A DNA stretch of 64,000 nucleotides from the NCBI GenBank assembly GCA_021018815.1, contig JAITYX010000004.1, positions 6,080,001 through 6,144,000 of the forward strand, given 5' to 3'. The notes under the pieces are model-generated. The model was not told the DNA's origin. It made no database searches and saw nothing but the letters and a program-made list of their open reading frames with translations. The stretch is from Talinum fruticosum (Eukaryota; Streptophyta; Magnoliopsida; Caryophyllales; Talinaceae). How positions within the stretch are numbered: position 1 is the first letter of the stretch; every line of letters begins with the position of its first letter. Positions 49,390 to 61,434 of this stretch are shown piece by piece. Position numbers and translations under genes: made by a program.

Positions 49390-52146
49390 CTAAACATGAT
49401 TAGTGGCACAATTAGAGTCGAGGTTCAGTGAATTCAAGTCCACTCCATCAAGAAGGCCTGGATGCAGGGGCTTGCGAAGAATGTTGCGTTGAGACACCAG
49501 ACGGCAAACTAACACAAGGGAATCTTGCAGCAAGAAAATGATGATAATGAGAATTCCGGGTAATCCAGGAACAACTATCCATAGAAAATTATGCTTAAAA
49601 TTAATGTAAAAGATGGTGAAGAAAGCCATCATCATGGTTGCAATGGCGATCAACAGTAATACGAGGCCTGTAAGGAGCTTGTAAGGCAAGGTTTCGAGGA
49701 AGTCTTCTTCTGCATATCTTGATGTCATTATTGACAAGAACACAATTATTGAGGCTGAGGAGTATACCAATGACAATGCATCAAGTATCGCAAATGTAAA
49801 ATATTGCCAGTAGTGTTGACCATCGTACCCATTTAGAAATTTTGAGGCCGCGTTGAACACCATTGTTACTATCAATGTTGCCACAAGGCTATAGGAAGCA
49901 GCCGTGATTCTCATCCATTTTTCTCCTTTTTTCCTCAACTCCTCGTGTTTTTCGCTGAATAAAGCTCGTGCTGTTTCATTCGCGCTATTTTCGCGTTCTA
50001 CAGTTTGAGAATATAGCATACCTTCCACTACCTGTCAGTAATTTATAAATGGTTAGTTTTTGTAGACTACCTACATCTCGTTAGGAAAAATCATATAGAG
50101 CGATAAAATACACTAAATTAGAAAGGATGTAGATATTAACGAATAATAGGCAAGAACAACAATATCGTAAATAACACTAAGATTTTTAAGTGGAAATTTA
50201 AATCAGGAGAAAATCAGGGGTGACAAATGACAAAAATCCATTATGCTAAAGGTGAGATTACAAAAAATCTTAAAGAGATGTGCCCGAAAAAAATAAAACC
50301 AAGAGAGACAAATCTCAAACAGATGAAAGCACTATGAGATGAATACATAAAAATATTCTTAATTAACTCTCAACAAAATATGGAATAGAAAATAAGAAAT
50401 TGAGGCATAATTTGGTATCAAGACACCTCATCGCAAACCCACAATGGCACTCCCTGATGACGCCATAAGGTGGGATAATTGGCCACAAATAGTGGAAAAA
50501 CTTCCACCCAAAGAAGTGCCATAGATAAACAATGCCGCCACAAATAGTGGCACTCCCACAATGCTTGTTGACGTTGTTATAGTAGTTGCAGAGAAATAAT
50601 GCAGTTAATAAGTTTGGATGGAAGTAAATAGTATATAATTACCCCGAACCATTGCATTTCCCGTTGCATTTGAAAAGCAGGTCCAGATATACAGTTAAGT
50701 CTATCAGAAGACGGTAACCTAGCAGCCAGATGAAGTATGCTATTACCATCCTGATCCACGTAGGTCATAAGCAGATCCTTAATAGCACCAAACTCATGTA
50801 TTAGCCGAAAAACCTTCTCTTGACGGTATTCAACAGCAATGTGAAATATGGTTTTATTATTGATGTTATGCTGCCATATAAGCCCAGGATATGAACGAAT
50901 AAGTACACATAGAAACTCTACATTGCCAGCTTTTGCAGCATCGAACAGAAGATTTGAAGGTCTGGATATCAGATCATACATTGCAGCCTCTGGCAGCTTT
51001 AGTGCTCTTTCCCACAAGCGTTCTATCAACTGCAGAGCTTCTTGTGGTAGGGCACTTTCCCCTTGGACTTCACCCAGGCCATCAACCGATCAACGAACAT
51101 TATAAGAATTAAGAACCCATTCGTCAGATTTGAGTTCCCCTGATATGCTTTGTAGTATACGATTCTATACTGCAGTAAAAATAAAGAACTAGGTTTAAAG
51201 GAAACAAACCGACATAAATCACGGAATCTTCTCCAAAAGCTTAGTTGAGTTCTATAATATTTTCCAGACTTTCTAGCCAAAATATGAAGTGGCGTCTGTT
51301 CTGCTTCTTGGGCAATGGGTAGGTCTGGGTGAGCACCAAGGATGTTTAGTGCTACATCTGTCCCATTAAATAGTTGCAGAAAGAAAAAGGAACCAAAAGA
51401 ATTAGTAAAATCTGTATGAATAAAGGGTAATACAGCATAGTAACACAGGGGAGGGAGAGCAGGGTCTTGGCCCTTGGGAATATAAAATACCATATAAATC
51501 AGCATTGATGGCACTAATGAGCAGAGAATAGAAGTCCGAATTAGTGAGATTTGCAGTGAGAGGAAGGAGGTAATTGACCATATCCTTGTGGCCTAACAAA
51601 GCGGCCATATGAAGTGGAGTCAACTCATTATTGCCTCGGATGTTTGGAAGGTGTTGGTTCTTGGCCACCATGGCCCTTGCCATGGGGACAGAGCCAGATG
51701 CTGCAGCAAAGCAGAGTGCAGTATTTCCCACTGTGCTCTGTATCCGCAAGTTGGTTGGGGTCATCAAGGAGACCAGTTGCTGGACAAACTTGGTGCACCT
51801 TGACAATGCTGCGATGTGAAGAGCAGTCTCGCCATTTGTTGTAATTCCAGCAGTAATGCCGTCTTTGAATCTAGCTAAAACACGCTTCATGGCTTCCCAA
51901 TCACCCTTGAGAGCTGCCTGGTACATAGGTATCCCATACTTGGAGTACAGGAGTCTTCTCTCGGCTTTCATTTCATCACATTGTTGAAGAACAAAGTACA
52001 GAATTATTCAAGCAAAAGTTAGACTTACATGAATCAAGTTCTCTAGTAATTTAGCTAATAAGTTTAAGACTCACCGTTTAGCAAATCAGGGAGGCCAGAA
52101 TGTATTGAGGGGTGTGCCAAACCTCATTGTCTGCGGGTGACTCCAT
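49390..52146 (-). CDS. Ankyrin-repeat membrane protein with PGG-type domain (ACD6/ITN1-like)
   Basis: Family members sit in membranes and affect salicylate/defence or stress signalling. Recognised exons (minus): possible first exon 52146-52075; 51964-51491 (ankyrin repeats GNTALCFAAASGSVPMARAM, LTPLHMAALLGHKDMVNYLL); 51357 to about 51197 (TPLHILARKS, FWRRFRDLC); about 51040 to 50643 (PQEALQLIERLWERALKLP, ILHLAARLPSSDRLN, QMQREMQWFG); and 50031-49390 (EKHEELRKKGEKWMRITAAS, then four membrane helices). The junction between 51197 and 51040 is unresolved. In the first exon, MESPADNEVWHTP loses frame at a run of four bases (plus 52109-52112); five would lead into SIHSGLPDLLN and splice correctly to exon 2. 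Without it, an ATG at 51971 is the fallback start. The canonical Pro-Gly-Gly triplet appears to be replaced. Confidence 0.82.
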
Positions 52147-54327
52147 AACAGTATACCTGATGCTTGGAAGGACTGTGTTTCACTAATCAGTATATACAGT
52201 AGGAAGAAGACTAATAGATAGAATTAGTAAGATTCATTGCCTTGTTAAAGCACAGTGTATGCTGATGAATCCATATTAATTAATATGCCATTGGATGTCA
52301 ACCCAGATCAAATTCAAGTGTTTTGATTTTTTTAAGTTATATGGTGAAAACATGGCAAGGTGTGGCATGCTTTGTTAATTTTCTCGGAAATATTAATATT
52401 GTGGAAGGATCGAACTTGCATGTTTTAAATTGCTGTTTAATATCCAATTGTCCTGTGCAGATCCTTAATTGTTGCGTTATTGTTGTGTCATGTTCTCGTT
52501 CCAGTTTCCAAACACCCCTCCCCTGCCCAACTCCTTTCAATTTGAAAAGGAAAAAAAGGAAAAAAATTTCTGGTTAACGCGTTCATGCAAGTAGACAACC
52601 ACATTCTACAACTCAACCCCAAGTTGATTGGCTAGTTTTGATCCACATGATGCAAGATGGATTAATATAGAGGCCAAATACTCTCTACTTTATTACCAAA
52701 ACTTTGTCTGTAACAATTGACCTTACATATTTTTCTTGTTGGGTGTGGCTCCAATCACCTAACAATGCTAGCATAAGGTGGCACGATCAAGTCATACATG
52801 TCATGACAGTGCCGCAACAAGAAGAGACGAGAAACACAAAGCAACCGCACAACGGAAGAATGGCACGACTGTGCTAAGTTCTCTCTTTGACTTCGCTCGA
52901 TTTCGTCTGTGTTGTGTTTTAGTTGCTCGGTTTTATGATTTGTAATTGTAGTATGTGTCATTATAGACCTAGGGTTGTTGCTTATCTATTTAAAGATGGT
53001 TTAGTTAATCTTAGTAATGATAAAAAAATTATCCGCTTATTCTAGCATTGGGAAATTTAGGGAGACCCAATTTGGAAATATATCCCATTGAAGTGTGCTA
53101 TTGAGAGGAGAGTGTTGTGAGATTGGGATATATGGGGTTTTGGGATGGTCTCGGATTTTGAGATGACTCTTTTACTCTCTCATAAAAGTGAATTCATAGT
53201 GTTTATGCCGTTCGTGGTTTTTTCTGATTTTGGTCTTCCACTTTAAAATCCTTATCCCATCTCTATTTGTTTGTCCATTAAGTTTTTGATATTGTTTGTC
53301 ATCCTATTACACTTCTGTATCATAGCTCTAATCATAGCTCTAAATTCACCCAATAAGTGAGGTTTAGAGTGGGCAAATTTCTTAACAGTTTTAGTAAGGG
53401 AAACTTTTATTTTCAAATTGGATTTACAAAAATCCGAAATACAAATCTGAGTTTAACCTGAAATGCAGATTTTTTCTTCAAGTTGTCATATTTCTTGAGT
53501 TAGGTTTTTGCATAACTGAGATCATTTTTGGGTTGGGTTTGCTTCAAGTTCGGTTTGACTCCATCCCTTGTTAGATGTTATTCAACCATCATGCTGGCCA
53601 TCATCAAGGGACAACTGGCTCTAACGTGCTCCACTGCTATCTAATTCTGTTTTTGGTCAAAGGTTTCCAGGACAGATTTATACTAGTATTAGTCATCAGA
53701 ATAGTCGGCGATTGATCTCAGTTATTGACTGAATCTGAATATGAATATTGGACTGCAACTAATTAACGGCGCTTACAATTTCAATTTGCTGCTGCCATTC
53801 TGCAACAGAGGAAGGGAGTTTGTTCAGCCGCCCTGGCTCTAGTTAATCTTGCAGCAAGTTTGGTTGAAGTCATGATCTAATGAAAAACAAGGATCAGAAC
53901 CAACAATCAAATGCCGTCAGATTATTGAAGTTGATTCTTATCTGCATTATTAACGCAGTCCAAATATACATATTGGCAAATTAAACCAGGCTACATTTCG
54001 CTGCTTCATGCCAACCAGAGATCAGATAAGTATATTCTTCTTCCTATAATTCGTCTCTGCAACCAGCTAGTCTTGCCATGTTGATTTGTCTGCATTTGCC
54101 TTCAGTTATGTTCCAAAGTTATGAATAATCTACGAGTAAAGCGCCTTAATTCCCTGCATTTCTTTGGAAAGGGTGACATTCATCTCACTATTGGGGTGGA
54201 TGATACTCAACGCAATACAACTGAATATATGCATTTTGTAATAAATGGATTCAAAAGTGACAACCATATATATTCTATTGATGCACATTCATGTATAGCT
54301 ACATGTATGGTCTTTACGTTCTCATAA
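52147..54327. other. Intergenic
   Basis: No supported gene or repeat family. The open frame at 54121-54327 is not recognised and adjoins transposon debris. Confidence 0.5.
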
Positions 54328-54663
54328 TGTAAAGACTAGATATTGGGAGAAATCTTATATTTGGTCTAAGCGAAATCACATGGCCGGGGTGATTTGAACT
54401 GCTAAGGTGGTATGGAGACTGTAAATCATTGTATGATGATGCTTTATCATCTCCTATGATGAACAGAAGTTTTGTGAATCAGACAAGAACGCCTCTTAGG
54501 CTCTAATACCTTGTAAAGGCTAGAAATTGGGAGAAATCTTCTCTTTGCTACTCCTTGAGCCATTGATATTTCTTATTTATATCCAAGATTGATACAGGTA
54601 TACCCCCTCAAGATGTCTCTGAGTTAGTGAATTGGAAATCAAATACGACAACATCTTCTAACA
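54328..54663 (-). mobile_element. Ty1/copia fragment: ~150-bp LTR, primer binding site and leader
   Basis: On the minus strand an LTR runs from TGTTAGAAGATG (54663) to CCTTTACA (54512), about 152 bp, and is followed by GGTATTAGAGCC (54510-54499), a copia-type primer binding site. Leader sequence continues to about 54385. A 35-bp piece matching the LTR end lies at 54328-54362. The LTR and leader resemble those at 57145-57421, so this is a second, deleted member of the same family. Confidence 0.7.
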
Positions 54664-55455
54664 ATAAGTGAACTAGGAAACCAACTAATAATTGTAGAGG
54701 GTTGGAGACAGTAGATGAATTGGGTTGATCAAGCAGGATTGAGTAGGGGTTTAGGAGTTGGATTTTGTGGAGCTGGGCTTGGCAAATTTGGGCTAGGAGA
54801 TGATGGGATGGGCTTTGAGTCACAAATAAGAGAGTCGTTGGGCTGGTTAAGGAATGAAGTGGTAGTAAGTTTGTCGAGTAGATGTTGAGTAAAAGGATAA
54901 ATATCCTCATTAATAAAATAACATTACGTAATGAACACGGTGAGTTCCAAGATCATAACATGCCACCTTTTTTTTTTTCCTTGAGCATCGCTTAGGAATA
55001 TGCATTTTATGGCCCTCGGATCAAACTTGTCCTAGAATTGTTTATGACTGTGAGCATAACACATACACTCAAATCCTCTTAGAGGATGTTTGGCCTAAAT
55101 TTTAAAATTGTTTTTGTATTTTAAAAACTGAAATTAGGTCAAATACTAATTTTTTAAAAATTAAAACTGTTTTTTAAAAGTGATTTTGGCAAAATTAAGT
55201 TGGCTTGAAACCGAAGGGCTCTAACAATATTTAAAAGATGGATATTTTTCCGTTCAACTAGTCTTTTTTTTTTTTTTTTTGTCGAGGTGTCCCGACACAA
55301 GAGGTTTCATGTAACATCCCTCTTGTAAGAAAACGTTTTTGCAATTATCCTTTAGTAAACTCCGTTTCATTATATCTCCTTACGGTTTTGACATGTGTCC
55401 CAAATCCGATTTTAACCAAGCAACAAAAATCAACTATACATTTACAAGCTTCGAT

Positions 55456-57421
55456 TTATAGTGAAATAATTAAACTCATGTCGCTCGACTAAAATCATCG
55501 ACAACACATAAAAAATAGTGACATCCAAACATAGATGATATGTGATAACGACCCCACAAGTTGCAATGAACTAAATCAAAAGGTTTATAAGCTTTAGAAT
55601 CACTTAAAGAAAAATTATTTTGAGTTTGTTTTCTCTATGGCACATATCACAACATTCCCAAAATCCTTATTTAATTGAAAATCACACATAATAGATAAAA
55701 CAACTAAACTGTTTTGCGAAGGATGTGCCAACTGCCGATGCCACCGAACCGAGATCAACCTTTTTGACAACTACAAAAACCGATCCCTCTTGCATGTTCT
55801 GAAAGTAGTATATTTTGTTACCCGAATCACCCCTTCTAATATGCGTTTTCGTGAGGTCCTATATGACACAAAAAGTAGGTCCATAAAATGCAACACAATC
55901 TTCATCAAGAGCTAAACCAACACAAGATCAACGCCGGAATGTACAACATGTCTTTCAGACATATGCTCGGTCCAAGGTTTTCCATTCTTGCCTTTTCAGT
56001 TACCATTTGTCACTTCTGAGATTGAGAAATAATAATATACACAACAAGATTATAAACATTCGTAAGAGCGTCAAAATTGCAAGTAATACGGTGCGAGGCA
56101 CCCTGAGTCTACTATCCATTGTACCCCTCATTTCTCATTTTTTCCAAGCTTTGCCTCTCTTTAAAAAAGAGAATAGTTGGTCTACCTGGGACGAGGTGAT
56201 ACCCACAAAGCCACTTTGGTCGCCTTCTCGTGCAAGCTCTCCTCCTTTCGAGACCTAGATCTGAGCCGCTGGTAGCAAAGTTGAATGTTCCTTGGTTGGA
56301 CCCCGACATCCCTTCTCCTATTCATGCTCCTTTATGGTGGTTGCTCCAACCTCTGTTCGCCGGCGCTGCACGATTGGTTCCGCTTCCAAACCGATTCATG
56401 CGCCTATTTTGCCAATTTGCTGGGTATCTAATCAACTCGTAGCACTGGTGCCATTCGGGCTCGAGTTTTTGACAGTGAGTGAGTACACAGCGGCCGGTTC
56501 ATGGTTTGACGTTGATTTATTACTTTGAATGCGACTCTTTCACTGATTTGACGAGTATCGACCGCTTGGGTGAACAGTTGTCGTCGTTCTTCTCGAACAA
56601 TTGCCGCATAACCTTGTTAAGAGTCAGCTGTGGTTTTATGGACAAGATCTGAGATATCACTTTGTTGAATTTTCTGTTGTCAAGCCCCTTCAAGAACTGA
56701 TGAACCCATTCTTGTTCGAGCAAGGCTTCCACTGCCTTACCACACTCACACTTACAAGTGCAAGCGGGCAAAATGTGATATGTTCCCAGTTCATCCCACA
56801 AAGATTTAAGCTTTGTTAAATATTTTGTCACTGAGGATTGCCCTTGGCCTATTAAAGTCATTTCCTGTTTTAACTGATGTACTGAATTTCCTTGTGAGTA
56901 CCTTTCTTCAAGATCGACCCATATTTCTCTTGCTGTGTTAGCATATGCCACAAACCCCATGTGGGACCTTGTTTATGACATTATTGAGCCAAGGTGTGAC
57001 TATCAAGTTGCATTTTTTCCAAGCATGAACATTTGGTTTTGTGCTTGGTTTAGTAATGATTCCATTCACAAAAGTTTATTTTTAAATGTAAGAGACAATG
57101 TCAATTCTTGCAATTATCTTCATTAAAAATCATCGAATTAATCACGTAGTAATCTGAACTGTTAAGATAGTATGGAGATTGTGAATTGTTGTATAATAAT
57201 ATTTTATTATCTTTCACGATAAATTGAAGTTTTGTGAATAAGACAAGAAAGTCTCTTCGGCTTTGATACCATATAAAGGCTAAAAATGGGAAGAAATATT
57301 CTCTAGGCTACTTCCCGGAACCTTTGATGTTTTATTTGTATCCAAAATTGATAGAGTTATACAATATCGAGACTTCTCAAGTTACATGAATTGGACATCA
57401 AAGGTGACACTATCTCCTACA
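55456..57421 (-). mobile_element. Degenerate Ty1/copia retrotransposon: LTR, PBS, gag, partial integrase
   Basis: Minus strand, in order: an LTR of about 150 bp (57421-57272, starting TGTAGGAGATAG); a primer binding site like TGGTATCAAAGCC (57271-57259); an open UBN2-type gag segment at 56960-56520 with AREIWVDLEERYSQGN, KYLTKLKSLWDELGTY and FLKGLDNRKFNKV; then degraded sequence with stops. Near 55571-55478 an integrase-like block (LWGRYH, VVDDFSRAT) can be read. The expected Asp before LWG is Asn. No reverse transcriptase or 3' LTR is visible, so the element is truncated and inactive. Confidence 0.8.
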
Positions 57422-57933
57422 TTACATTAACTATGAAACCAATTATCTAAATACAAATAGGATAAAATTCGACCTAATATCCAAAGAGAAAAATGTACTC
57501 TAATAAAAATAAATAAATAAATAATCTTAACAAATCAATGAATCAGTGGAATAAATAATCAATTTAGGTAGTGATTGAATAGCCGGTACGTAGTCTTGTA
57601 GGATTTGTCTCTTCTTTTGCTGAAAAATGTGAGTTTTTTTCCCTCCACAGATCCTACGTGTTCCACGCCATCCTGTAATATAGGGTCTCAATTAGGCCAT
57701 TTTATTGATTCAATTCAGGTAATCACATCTATTGATTTGGGAAAAATGACTTGTTACTTACTCTTTCTGAAGAAATCGATGAAGTGTGGTGTGGATGATG
57801 AGTCGGAGAGATTGGATTTGCTACCTTGATCTCGAGTAGGTGGACTCCTCGAGAAGGCTTCTTCTTCCTATAAAAAGGTAAGAATTTATCTCTTAGTAAA
57901 GAGAATGAGTTAGCCAAGAATGATATGACTAAA
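57422..57933. other. Intergenic
   Basis: No supported gene. Near 57907-57965 a short local duplication of 'GAGTTAGYCAAGAATGATATGACTAAAG' precedes the large direct repeat. Confidence 0.4.
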
Positions 57934-58630
57934 GGCTAAGTGAGTTAGTCAAGAATGATATGACTAAAGTTTAATGAGTATTTATAAAAGAAATAAACAA
58001 TCGGTAAGATAATTTTAACCATAATCAAGTAGGAAACTCAAACCCTAATGGAGTTGGGCTTTACCTAACCTCGTGCAAAGGAAGGCTTAAACTAATATTG
58101 TGTTGCTCTGGCTGATTAAGTGTGACTATACTGGAACGTGACAGATAAGTTGAATCATGAGGAAAAGAGTCTCATCACTTACAAAAGTTGCAACTTCTTC
58201 CAGTGAGATGGTTCATATATCCCCTGCATGTACATCCAAATTTTGGATGTGTGATGTGGGTTGACTGTATCCCTAAAGGAGGGGGTGACTCGAAAGTTAG
58301 ATAACCTGCAGAAAATCATGAAAACTAATCATTAGTGGGTTCATTATGTTTTCATTTTATTTATTCAATCTGTGGAGTACGATGTTATGTGTACTGTGCC
58401 GGATGATATGAATCAACATCAAGCTTTTCAAATGTATTGAATTTAAAACTCAACTGTCAATTATCGCGTAGACAAAGATTAGAAGTTCAATCTTTCTTAA
58501 ATGAGAATGCAAATTTACTGTAGTTGTTACCATTGCCAATGACATACAGGCACAACATCATTTATGCTGTTCAAGGTGACTGGGATCGAGATGATTTGAT
58601 TCTCCAGTGCAAAACTATTGTATCTGTTGA
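57934..58630. repeat. Large direct repeat, copy 1
   Basis: Matches 59599-60237 in the same orientation with many substitutions and small indels. Shared blocks include 'ACCATAATCAAGTAGGAAAC', 'GGCTTAAACTAATATTGTGT', 'CATGTACATCCAAATTTTGG' and 'GGTGACTGGGATCGAGATGA'. No family recognised. Confidence 0.85.
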
Positions 58631-59598
58631 CTGACCTTTGTGTAACAACCACAGAGGATTCAATGATTCCGGAAATCAATTTCAGTTTTGAAGGAGTTAA
58701 TTTAGGCGTTCAATTATAGATTGAATTCTCTGCTTAAATAGACACGTATAGAGCTCTCTATAAATGACCAAATCAAAAATATACTCCAAAAACTGATTAT
58801 TTTTTCATACTCTCTCACATGGATCAGCCATCCTAGGGTCGCTTAGGTTTGAGACTTAAATAGAACCAGGACTCTAGTAGCCGTCAGATTTCTCATGATT
58901 GCACTTGTGTAAGGTGATGCATTGCTGTAACTCGGTCAAGGCATACACGGATTACAAACGGCATACGGTCTAAAATGCTTCTACACCACATTAGTCCTAA
59001 TTTCCTATAGTGATATCAAAGCCTAAATTGCTAGTCTTTAGCCCCCGTTTTTTAGTCTAATTAATTTGGGCAAAATACATTCGTAAAGTGGTTTTAGCAT
59101 GCTTGTGTATTAGCCAAATTCTCTTTTATACCTATCCCGTAGTATGTTTTTCATTTCTGTGCCTCTCGTGCCTATCCGAATCCCTAACTCGACCACTCAT
59201 TTCTTTAGTCTCCACCTAATACCTACATCTTGCATAACCGCCTCTATGGTGGTATCTACCACCTCGGTTTGGCCTCAGTGGCCCAGAACCAACAAGATCT
59301 AAAACTAGAACTAGACCACCGTGGCGCTCCCTCCGTACTTATTTTAAATTCCTAGATATAGATGGGTAGAAGTAGATCAAGAAGAGGAAGAGAGAACCAA
59401 GACTTACCTATCAAAGAACCGTTAAGAAGGGTGGGGCATGGGCAACACGCACCACCGATAAGACTAGTTTGTCCATCTTCTTCCTCTCAATCTTCTTCTC
59501 CGACACTGATCTATGCCATGGCAATAAAATTCCATGAAAACAGACCCCAAACGGAGGCGCATGTATGTCACGAGCTGCTAGATACGCTTCACGAGAAT
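58631..59598. other. Segment between the direct repeats, with a PBS-like motif
   Basis: Contains TCTATAAATGACC (about 58757) and, at about 59018-59031, GTGATATCAAAGCC, which resembles a plus-strand copia primer binding site. A poorly preserved LTR could precede it. No gag, protease or polymerase is readable. The frame 59362-59604 is unrecognised. Confidence 0.35.
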
Positions 59599-60310
59599 AA
59601 GTGAGTTAGCCAAAAGTTATATGACTAAAGTCTTGTGAGTATTTATAGAACAAATAAATGAGAGGTAAGATAGTTTTTACCATAATCAAGTAGGAAACCG
59701 TCACCTTAATGAGCTTGGGCTTTACTTAGCCTTGTGTGAATGACGGCTTAAACTAATATTGTGTTGATCTGCCTGATTAAGCGTAATTATTCAGATGAGT
59801 TGGAGTCATCCGGGAAATAGTTGCATTTGCAACTTTTTCCAGTGAGCCCACTACATGTACATCCAAATTTTGGATGTGCGATGTAGGGAGGGACTGTATC
59901 CCTACCATAAAATTTGAGAACCTGCGGAAAATCACGAAAACTAATCATTAGTGGGTTTCATTATGTTTTCATTTTATTTAATCTGTGGAGTAGGATGTTA
60001 TATGTACTGTGCCGGATGATAGAATCGACATCAAGCTTTTCAAATGTGTTGAATTTAAAACTCAGGTGTCAATTACCGTGCAGACAAAGATTAGAAAGTT
60101 CAATCTTTCTTAAATGAGAATGTAAATTTACTGTAGTTGTTACCATTTCCAATGACATACACAGCATCATTTATGTTGTTCAAGGTGACTGGGATCGAGA
60201 TGATTTGATTCTCCCGTGCAAAACGATTGTATCTATGTTTCTAATGCAGTAGCAATTCAATTTATGCTGTGCAAGATGACTGCTGGGATCAAGGTGATTC
60301 AATTACCCTA
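59599..60310. repeat. Large direct repeat, copy 2, with partial third copy
   Basis: Copy 2 of the repeat at 57934-58630 ends near 60237. Immediately after, 60250-60310 repeats its last ~55 bp in degenerate form (TTTATGCTGTGCAAGATGAC), showing local re-duplication. Confidence 0.8.
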
Positions 60311-60496
60311 TGCAACTACCATGGGTTTCCTGGGACACCTATAGGATAAAAAGAATGTTTATAATATTATTGGGTGAGACATTTAATTTTCATCAGGACA
60401 GTCATAAAAGATTGTGTATGATAATAGGCCCAAAAGCAATTATTTCTCTTCAAGTTTCAGTAACTCTTTTCCCTCTCTCGTTTTGCTCTTAGACTT

Positions 60497-60845
60497 GCGA
60501 ATTCTCTTTCCTCTCTCAATTGCTCTCTGTCATTGACCACACCTAGGCTATGCCTGCCCGGTGCCTACAGTAACTCACTGGGCACCGACCCCTGCCTTCC
60601 TACCACCGCCAAGTCAAAGGCTCCCTGTTGCCGCCAGGCGCCCATCTCTTTCCTCTCTCGCTCTAATCCTCTCAGTTGCTCTCTGTCATTGGCCACTCCC
60701 TCAGCGACAACCACCAATTCATGCCCACTGCCTACGGCGACTAACTGGCACCGAATCATCAAATCCCTGCCGCCCTTCCCATCGCCAAGTTAGCGGTTGC
60801 CCGTTTCCGCCTAGACACCCACCCTTTCTTCTCTCTCAAATCTCA
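60497..60845. repeat. GC-rich tandem duplication, ~170-bp units
   Basis: Two diverged units each contain TTTCCTCTCTC, 'TTGCTCTCTGTCATTG', 'TGCC..TGCCTAC', 'CACCGA', 'CGCCAAGT' and 'TTGCCG/TTTCCGCC'. This CT/GC-rich island is unusual for the surrounding DNA. Open frames across it are Pro/Ser/Cys-rich translations of the repeat and are not accepted as genes. Confidence 0.75.
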
Positions 60846-60861
60846 GGTTTATTTTGAACTA

Positions 60862-61072
60862 TAAGATTAGGGTTTTCAACTTTTAAAATTATTAAACTTT
60901 TAATGAAATATATGTTTCTTATTAATTGCTTTATTTCTCTTCTTTTTTCATAAATTTTTTTATTTTCAATGAAATATAGGGGCAACTTGATCTTTAACAC
61001 AAAACTTATCATGAATTTTGTATTTCTTTGGTATTTCCTTTTAACCTTAAAATGAAATATAGGAGGGAGTAT
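60862..61072. mobile_element. MITE-like element, copy 3 (inverted)
   Basis: Reverse complement of the family seen at 34344-34625 and 34905-35180. Its right end reads 'CCTTAAAATGAAATATAGGAGGGAGTA' and the interior 'AGGGGCAACTTGATCTTTAA'. The GGAGGGAGTA end is typical of plant MITE termini. Confidence 0.65.
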
Positions 61073-61434
61073 TGTTTAAGCCATTTCTTTGGGTTTAATC
61101 TGTATGTCTAGTCTAAGATGACTGATCGCAAATTGTGACCTTAATTAATTTGTATGTCTAGCCTATAACAAGCTTTTTACTGGGTTTGCGTGTGATGATA
61201 TGGATAAATAATCCAGCCCCCCACCCACCCCCCAAAAAAAGAAATTAAACTAAAGCAATGAAAACGGGATATTCCGATTGCACATGAGCAGCTGATTTTA
61301 AAGCCGATCGAGTTGAGCAAAGACAGAGAGAAATAAGACGAAAATGATCAAATCATGAATAGAATTGGGTGATCTCCTGATATAATTGAACGATAATAAA
61401 CATATAGATTTAGGGAAGAAAACTGAATTAATAC

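Noticed and set aside
54512..57421. Reading the two ~150-bp LTRs as the 5' and 3' ends of one element
   Set aside because: Both are followed by a primer binding site and leader, and no polypurine tract precedes the lower one.
57934..60237. Reading the large direct repeats as an LTR pair
   Set aside because: No TG...CA ends, no primer site adjacent to copy 1, no polypurine tract before copy 2 and no internal coding sequence.
60533..60857. Pro/Ser-rich plus-strand open frames
   Set aside because: They arise from the GC-rich tandem duplication. The two frames overlap and neither shows a domain.
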